DNA of 64,000 bases from Agaricus subrufescens (Eukaryota; Basidiomycota; Agaricomycetes; Agaricales; Agaricaceae), in NCBI GenBank assembly GCA_029945375.1, contig CM057057.1, positions 4,774,001 to 4,838,000 of the forward strand, read 5' to 3'. Below the pieces are notes generated by a model that was not told the DNA's origin, ran no database searches, and worked only from the letters and a program-made list of their open reading frames with translations. How positions within the stretch are numbered: the first letter of the stretch is position 1; each line of letters opens with the position of its first letter. This document shows, piece by piece, positions 58,604-64,000 of the stretch. A program made the translations under genes and the position numbers.

Positions 58604-59854
58604 TTATACATTTATGGTACGCGAACTAAGCACGGGAAGCTCCGCTTCTAGGTAGTCCGCATTTATATTGATGGCCTCCATCCCTGGATCGTCATGTGTT
58701 TGCTGGATACTACGCTGCCATTGCAAAGTGCTGAGTCGATTTTGAGTGTACTTGTCCCATGCGCGCCCCGATAAGACCCGGTACAACAGGAGGAAATAGG
58801 AGATGATCTGTGAGAGGGACAATCCGATCAATCATGTGAATAGCACAATGCTCTGAGAGTTCTATAATTGAAACTTACTTGGATTTGGAAACCAGTCAAG
58901 CCGAAAAAGTTATGTGCTGGAGGATTTCTGAGAATATATGCGATTATGTAAGCGGTGTTCCATGCAGTGCTGAGTGCATAAGATTCGACCAGCATTGCAA
59001 CGATACCCAGGTATTGAGCAGCGGTGTCGGTTTTTCCTAGAGGCGTTTCAATTTTCACTAAACACTTATGAGAATGAGATTGCACAGATTATTCTTACCC
59101 ATTAATTCAATATGCTTCCGCCGGATAAGCATTAAACGCGTGGCAATCATTAAAGTCATAAAAATTGTGCTTGCTGAGTCCGTCGAAAAGGACATCACCG
59201 CCAATGTCTCCTGGGTCTGATTGATCTTCTGCAGTGTCCCAGAAAGAGGAAACCATCCGTATACCGTTTGTACAAGAGGTGTCACTTGTCAAGTTTTGGT
59301 CAACTGGCCAATGTAGACCCACTGAATCCAGATTGTCACTTACCGACATCAGCCAAATATAAAAGCGAAGCCATACTGACGATGGGAATAGAAAAATGAT
59401 TCGGAACTCCACTATAAATGAGCCGGATACGCCAGACCTGTTTGGAGGTGATAAGGTAACCATCTAAGCAAGCCTGTCCGACACTCACTAGTACACCTTT
59501 TGCGAGGAAAGATTCTACTAACATGGCGGTGTCATTTATTCGTAAAGTCCTTGAAGCATGAGCTTGGGCAGATAACCCGAGTGGACCACCAGGAAGGGAA
59601 TTGTAGTCAACATAGATTATTCGACCGTATTGGTGATTAAGTACCACATTTATTGTGGCACATAGTATCATGATTGAAGCCAATACGACCGTCGAACCCA
59701 TTTGTCGATTGAATTTCGCATCATTTTGAAAGTAAGAGAGGCGAATACAAAGACAGTAGAGGATAAGAGCGAAGGTGTATAAGATGCCGCTGACGGTTGT
59801 ATGTGACATGAGAGTAATTGCTAGATCCAACTTTGAGGGGGCGTAGTCGGTCAT
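58604..59854 (-). CDS. Multi-span membrane protein of a basidiomycete family, function unknown
   Basis: ATG at 59854 opens MTDYAPSKLDLAITLMSH. About seven membrane segments can be seen in the spliced exons: ILYTFALILYCLCIRL, VVLASIMILCATINVVL, DTAMLVESFLAKGVL joined to VWRIRLIY, PIVSMASLLYLADV, SASTIFMTLMIATRLML, YLGIVAMLVESYALSTAWNT and FQIQ joined to IISYFLLLYRVLSG. A basic loop, LIRRKHIELMGKTD, lies between the fifth and sixth spans; this loop and MLVESYAL are a pattern I associate with many basidiomycete seven-span proteins of unknown role. The C-terminus is polar, ending SSRTINV at 58604. It converges on the LTA4H gene. Receptor-like topology is possible but unproven. Confidence 0.7.
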
Positions 59855-59985
59855 TTCAAAGGCACCAGTGAAGCTGTTTGAAACCAGTCTATTTTATGCT
59901 CGTAAACTGTGCAGCCGAACAACACAATTGACACGGCGGTTTAGCTGTCAAGTCGCATGCCGAGTGATGCTGTCATGTGCACCTG

Positions 59986-61208
59986 TAGGGTTGCGGGAAA
60001 AACCCTAGGTTTTTCACCAAGAGGATATACCCGGTTAACTACAGTTATTCACAGGGGGCGGGGGTCGTCGAAGTAAATATAGAATAGTTACCATATATAG
60101 AAGACTCGATGAGGGGCGTGTCGCGACATTATCATTTATCAATGGAAATGAAAAAAAAAACAGACATTGCAGAAGACATGGAGGTACCAAACCTATCGAA
60201 GATGCTCTCATCCCCAACAAACAGCTCTCTATTACCAGCCTTCTCCGCTTTCCATCTCCCAACCTTGGCACCATTGTACCGCTGCCAAAAATAGAGATGA
60301 TCACGTGCTTGGTAAGTAACCTACTGAAAAACCGGTGACCCAGCGGGCCAGCAATGAGGTAGACACCTGAACTGAAGGGAAGTCACATCAATGTGATGCC
60401 GGTGATGCCCGATTAACCTTTGGTGCCAGCCGGTTACTGCAGTGTAGATAAGTTCTAAGCGCACGTGCGGTAAGCGAGCTGGGTAGGAGCCTGGTGAATA
60501 AGATCCTCACAGTTGATTTGTTTGGTGCTGTGTGGAAATGAAGGAAGGTGAGGCACAAAATCTTTTAGCCGATTTAATACAAAGTAAATAATATGACTGC
60601 CATTGACTGGGCGATTTTGTGTGATTTGCGGAGGCCCGGCGGCCGAAGGGGGCACGTGATCCAGGGTATCTGGCAAATGGGAGGAGCACGGGCCCTCGGA
60701 ACGGAAGAGAGATTTATTTTTATTTCGTCTAGCGGATCAAAATCCTTCAACCCCCGATGGTTGAAAACGAAAGGTGTAGGGAGTACAAGAAGAAAGGGAA
60801 GAAGATTTTGGAAGGGGGCTCCAAGAAGAAACGGGGGTTGAAATGTGAGAAGGAGAGAAAAGATGAAGCGAAATAAAAATAAATTTGGGCCACCGGGGCC
60901 TGAGCGAAAGGAAAAGCAACCTGGCGCTCGAAACGGACACCAGGAGGCTGTACCAATCACTAAGGGTCGAGGAGGGAGGGAGCAAAAACGATTGGGCGGG
61001 GATCAAAACGGTCTGGAGGAAAAAGATGAAAAAAGATTTTGATGGCAAACTTAATAGTTCAGTTTGCGAGGGTTACGCAGCACCCCCATCAGCTGTGTCG
61101 TCTTATCCGTTGATGGGATTACATCTCATCTTGAAATAACCCCCCTTTATGGGGGTCGTGGTTACTTACCGGGGAAAAACATGGCCGAAGGTTTTTCCCG
61201 CAACCCTA
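59986..61208. mobile_element. Candidate non-autonomous TIR DNA transposon (1.2 kb)
   Basis: TAGGGTTGCGGGAAAAACC at 59986-60004 is repeated as a perfect 19-bp inverted copy at 61190-61208. The outermost bases are TA on both sides, so the element may be 59988-61206 flanked by a TA target duplication, as for Tc1/mariner-like elements. Further inward the ends stay weakly alike (GGTTTTTC and CCCGGTTA on the left against GTTTTTCC and CCCGGTAA on the right). The interior has no transposase or other recognisable coding frame. It is either a MITE-like derivative or a deleted copy. Confidence 0.55.
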
Positions 61209-62357
61209 GCTCAGATCGGTTCAATCAAACAGCATTACTACACCGATGGTGACGATGACCCCTATCCGTGTTTCACGTTGGCTCCTTTTTTTGTTGCGAA
61301 TACTGCCCCAACGGCGACTGATTGGAGAATAGTTATAGAGGCGGTGGGGTAGAAGGTAGCACAGTTCGATACGACTACTTACAACTCATGATCTACACCA
61401 AAAGCTTACGTCCTCTTTCACCTGTGATAGATGTTAATGACAAGCTATATTGAGAAAACGGAAACTTTTACGTACATTATATATGGAACACCAAATGTCT
61501 GCCTCTGCAGGAGGAGAATTGGAGTGAGATAGTGGGATGGGGGGATGATGGTGGTCAGTTGGCGGTAAGAAAGAATTCAGTGCGGTTTTGTGGAATTGAG
61601 GTAGTCAAGACATTTCTAATGTGAGGTTTCTTGTGGCGGAATATGAAGGATAGATTTTTGAGGAAGGACAGCGACTGCATCACGAAGGTTGAGGAGTAGG
61701 AGGCGGCAGACTCGGGTCGGTCAAGGCGGAGGACGGGAACGCCGTAGCGTTGCTCCGAATGCATCTTTAGCCTCTCGGCCGTGTAGGCGCCCTATAGCCA
61801 GTTTTCATCCTGTAAACAAGAAGTGCGAGCTAGTCACCAATGTTAGGGAGATCTAGGGTTAGGTCTTACATGTGTTGTGTTTGAGAGTGGGCAATTTGAT
61901 ATGTCGTGATGAGGTATGGCCATGATGCCCATTTCAAACTGTCAGTGACACAAACGCTTATTCGGAATGCAGCGAGTACGACAGAAAATGGAAAATGGTT
62001 GAGAGTGCTGAGGAGGATAGGTCGGGTTGATCATTGTTGAAATCTGAGCTTTCACTCTTTTCATCGTCTGCTCAGAGTTCCTCAGATTCCGCGTGAGTCG
62101 TCGGTACCATTTACGAATGCGCTGATATTGCATGGTGCTGGGTTAAGTTTCCAAGAGGGTGACGTTTTGAATGAATATGAGGACATGTCGCGACGCGCAT
62201 TAGCAGAGAGTGAAGCTGACCACTGAATATGGCTTGTATTCCCAGTTATCTTCGGCATGCAAAATCGTCCAGCCACGGGCAGCAGTATACCAAATTACAA
62301 ACATGGGGGCTTAAGATAAGATAAGTTGTAATCTTTTAATTGGTCATTTGAAAGGGT
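61209..62357. other. Spacer with doubtful small minus-strand frames
   Basis: About 1.1 kb between the TIR element and the Maf gene stop. A minus-strand frame at about 61555-61764 (RYGVPVLRLDRPESAASYSS) has a coding-like look. Frames at 61942-62133 and 62082-62276 are open but lack a convincing start. A small gene on the minus strand cannot be ruled out; nothing here is recognised. Confidence 0.25.
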
Positions 62358-63419
62358 CTAGACTTCCAAAAAGTCGGGATCCTCTTCTACTAAGATATCG
62401 AGGAGTTTGAAGAATGATGCCGCAGGAAATCCCACAACGTTATGATAATCGCCGTCAACCTTGCGTATAAGCATTCCTCCAAGGCCCTGCGTAAACAGTT
62501 AGAAAGAGGGTATGGGGTGTACAGGGACGGGCGTCATCTACCTGAATAGCGAATCCTCCTGCGCGATCAATACCTTCTCCATTATCAGTATACGCTCGAA
62601 TAATATGTTTGGGATTGTCGGCAAAATAGACCAGCGAACGTTCATCAATCGACCTGTAAAACTACGTCAGCCTAACTGAGGGATATATTCATGTGGGCGT
62701 ACTTTGTAACATAACCAGGAGCGTATATCACAGGGAAGACTAGTTGAGTGATCACCAAGGTGAGCAAGGTCGTAGGAAGCGAGGGGTTACAGGAGATTAC
62801 TGACCAACAGTGACGCCGGTAACCACTTCGCATACACCTCCATTCATGTCCATGAGCATTCTAAAGTTGTCTTCTTTGTCTTTCGGCTTCTCTAGGAGTT
62901 CCTGATCGATCTGAGGGAGTTCGCTGTATGAAGTTTGAGATATAGAAGGTTGGGCATGTGTCAATACGACGGTATCGGCTTTTGCTAAACGTTAGCGCAA
63001 TATTGCAAAGCCATCTGGTTGTCCAGGCTTACCTCCAATGACGAGATCCGGTGGGTTATCAGGATCCTCTCTCTTGACCCATCCTTAACACATGCTCAAT
63101 GGTAGTAGGCATAATAACTCACGATCATCCGTTCATAAACGTCGACTGCCTTATGCGTGGCGGTAGCCACAGGATATTCATGAATATCCTCAAAGGAGCT
63201 CAGAGGAAGGTTTTCTTTAAAAGTTGAAGGTATGATATCGGGAGCCAAACCCTGCAATTATTTTGAATTTGGATACAACTTTTAATTGGTGGGAATATGA
63301 ACAAAGGTGCGAAGAATTTCCTTTCTTCTGGGACTGTTTGAAGCTAGGACGATGCGTTTTCCTTTGAGTTTCTTGATGGCTGGGGTTTGGAGCGCATGGG
63401 GTAGGATGTGTTTTGACAT
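62358..63419 (-). CDS. Maf-family nucleotide pyrophosphatase (ASMTL-type)
   Basis: House-cleaning nucleoside triphosphate pyrophosphatase that hydrolyses non-canonical or modified nucleotides. ATG at 63419 opens MSKHILPHALQTPAIKKL. The Maf signature follows: KGKRIVLASNSPRRKEIL (SxSPRR loop), GLAPDIIPSTFKENLP, then ATATHKAVDVYER and the catalytic-site segment DLVIGADTVV. Later exons give GGVCEVVTGVTV, KSIDERSLVYFAD, YTDNGEGIDRAGGFAIQ (the YxxxGExxxxAGGYxIQ motif) and GLGGMLIRKVDGDYHNVVGF (the NVxGxP region), ending DPDFLEV. All motifs needed for activity can be seen. An upstream in-frame extension to 63494 exists, but the ATG at 63419 fits the family better. Confidence 0.9.
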
Positions 63420-63677
63420 GGCGGCGATCAAGACACGGAACAACAGTGTGACATAAGAATTGTTCATAAAGTTACATATTGAATAAGAAAACAATACTCA
63501 ATACTGATGGTCAATCTCTTTTTCCGCGTCTTCCCTATGCACGTGCCAATCCACTGGCCAGATAAGATTGTGTCTTTCTTCTCCCTTTTCATCTCAAGCG
63601 GGATAAGAGAAGATTGGAGGGGTCTTGCTTCCTTTACATAGCTTGTTTGTTTCTGTTCATTTGTAAGAACCACCTCT

Positions 63678-64000
63678 TTACAATAGCTGCTGCAAAGGAG
63701 AGGGGACGTACTCTAGGATTATCTTCGTCGCCTGTACTATAATTTCGTGCTCAACGCGATGTAATCTTTCCTCAAAAGCCTCCAGGACCTCTCCTTTTTC
63801 TATCTTAACTTCTCTGACCAACACTGGCTCTCCCCTGTCCACGTCCTTGACCACCCGGTGGATCATGCAGCCACTATGTTCAATTTCTCCTCTCTGGAAT
63901 GCTTCGAAGGCCCTCTCGATTGCGTTTGCACCGTCAAATGCGCCAGGGAGGGCGGGGTGAAGGTTGATCACAGGTATTGGTATCGTAGGCGGTTCGAGGT
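63678..64000 (-). CDS. ADE8: Phosphoribosylglycinamide formyltransferase, 3' part (window edge)
   Basis: GAR transformylase of purine synthesis (third step), cut by the window edge. The visible C-terminal part reads PTIPIPVINLHPALPGAF, which holds the formyl-folate binding HPALPGAF motif, then NAIERAFEAFQRGEIEHSG, MIHRVVKDVDRGEPVL with the catalytic-site DxDxG region, and RLHRVEHEIIVQATKIILEY. The stop is at 63678. The N-terminal half with the phosphate-binding loop lies beyond 64000, so whether it is a stand-alone enzyme or part of a fusion cannot be decided; ending soon after the domain favours stand-alone. The start of the Maf gene is 258 bp downstream on the same strand. Confidence 0.85.
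   Translation of the reverse strand, partial: LEPPTIPIPVINLHPALPGAFDGANAIERAFEAFQRGEIEHSGCMIHRVVKDVDRGEPVLVREVKIEKGEVLEAFEERLHRVEHEIIVQATKIILEYVPSPLQQLL

Noticed and set aside
60574..61048. Minus-strand frames inside the TIR element
   Set aside because: Phe/Leu/Pro-rich translations with no transposase motifs; they look like complements of purine-rich DNA.
1..64000. tRNA, rRNA, CRISPR arrays and bacterial-type operons
   Set aside because: A by-eye search for tRNA T-loop patterns, rRNA cores and regular direct repeats found nothing convincing; a covariance-model scan would be decisive for tRNA.

Overview
The window is nuclear DNA of a filamentous basidiomycete, most likely an agaricomycete. 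Genes are split by many short GT-AG introns (mostly 45-70 bp), are packed on both strands, and encode eukaryotic core machinery (Prp16, Utp18, Rpa12, Ost5, Yop1, mitochondrial mL38, Dot1, Dnmt2) beside a secreted AA9 lytic polysaccharide monooxygenase. The genus cannot be fixed from the sequence. No rRNA, tRNA, CRISPR or bacterial-style operon was seen.

Layout. 0-11.4 kb: AA9 LPMO (+), peroxisomal SCPx-type thiolase (-), Dnmt2 (-) divergent from a PHD-finger protein (+), then a coiled-coil protein whose N-terminus looks like the meiotic break factor MEI4 (+). 11.4-23.5 kb is gene-poor: only a FYVE zinc-finger gene and mL38 sit among three spacers of 3.2, 4.5 and 1.7 kb. 23.5-30.6 kb: Prp16 and a SEL1-repeat protein (+). 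31-35.8 kb: a gene with two F-box modules (-) and Dot1 (-), divergent from an FAD oxidoreductase (+) that is followed after only 20 bp by a disordered protein with an Afr1/Bni4-like C-terminus (+). 41.4-49.2 kb: four-TM SUR7/PalI-like protein (+), Utp18 (-) back to back with a Dbf2/Sid2 kinase (+), an unrecognised small gene (-), Rpa12 (+), and Ost5 (-) back to back with Yop1 (+). 50-55.4 kb: two tandem UNC93-like transporter paralogues (+), the first carrying a frameshifting 49-bp tandem duplication. 55.7-64 kb: leukotriene A4 hydrolase/aminopeptidase (+), a multi-span membrane protein (-), a 1.2-kb element with 19-bp terminal inverted repeats, a Maf-type pyrophosphatase (-) and the 3' end of GAR transformylase (-).

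Most genes are unrelated housekeeping functions. Chromatin and RNA methylation genes (Dnmt2, PHD protein, Dot1) recur but are not one cluster. The points most worth a second look are the broken UNC93 copy, the 8-, 10- and 17-nt microexons, the MEI4-like protein, the double F-box gene and the TIR element. Exon borders were worked out by hand from reading frame and splice sites. Where every exon was summed (AA9, PHD protein, MEI4-like, FYVE, Afr1-like) the total was an exact multiple of three.
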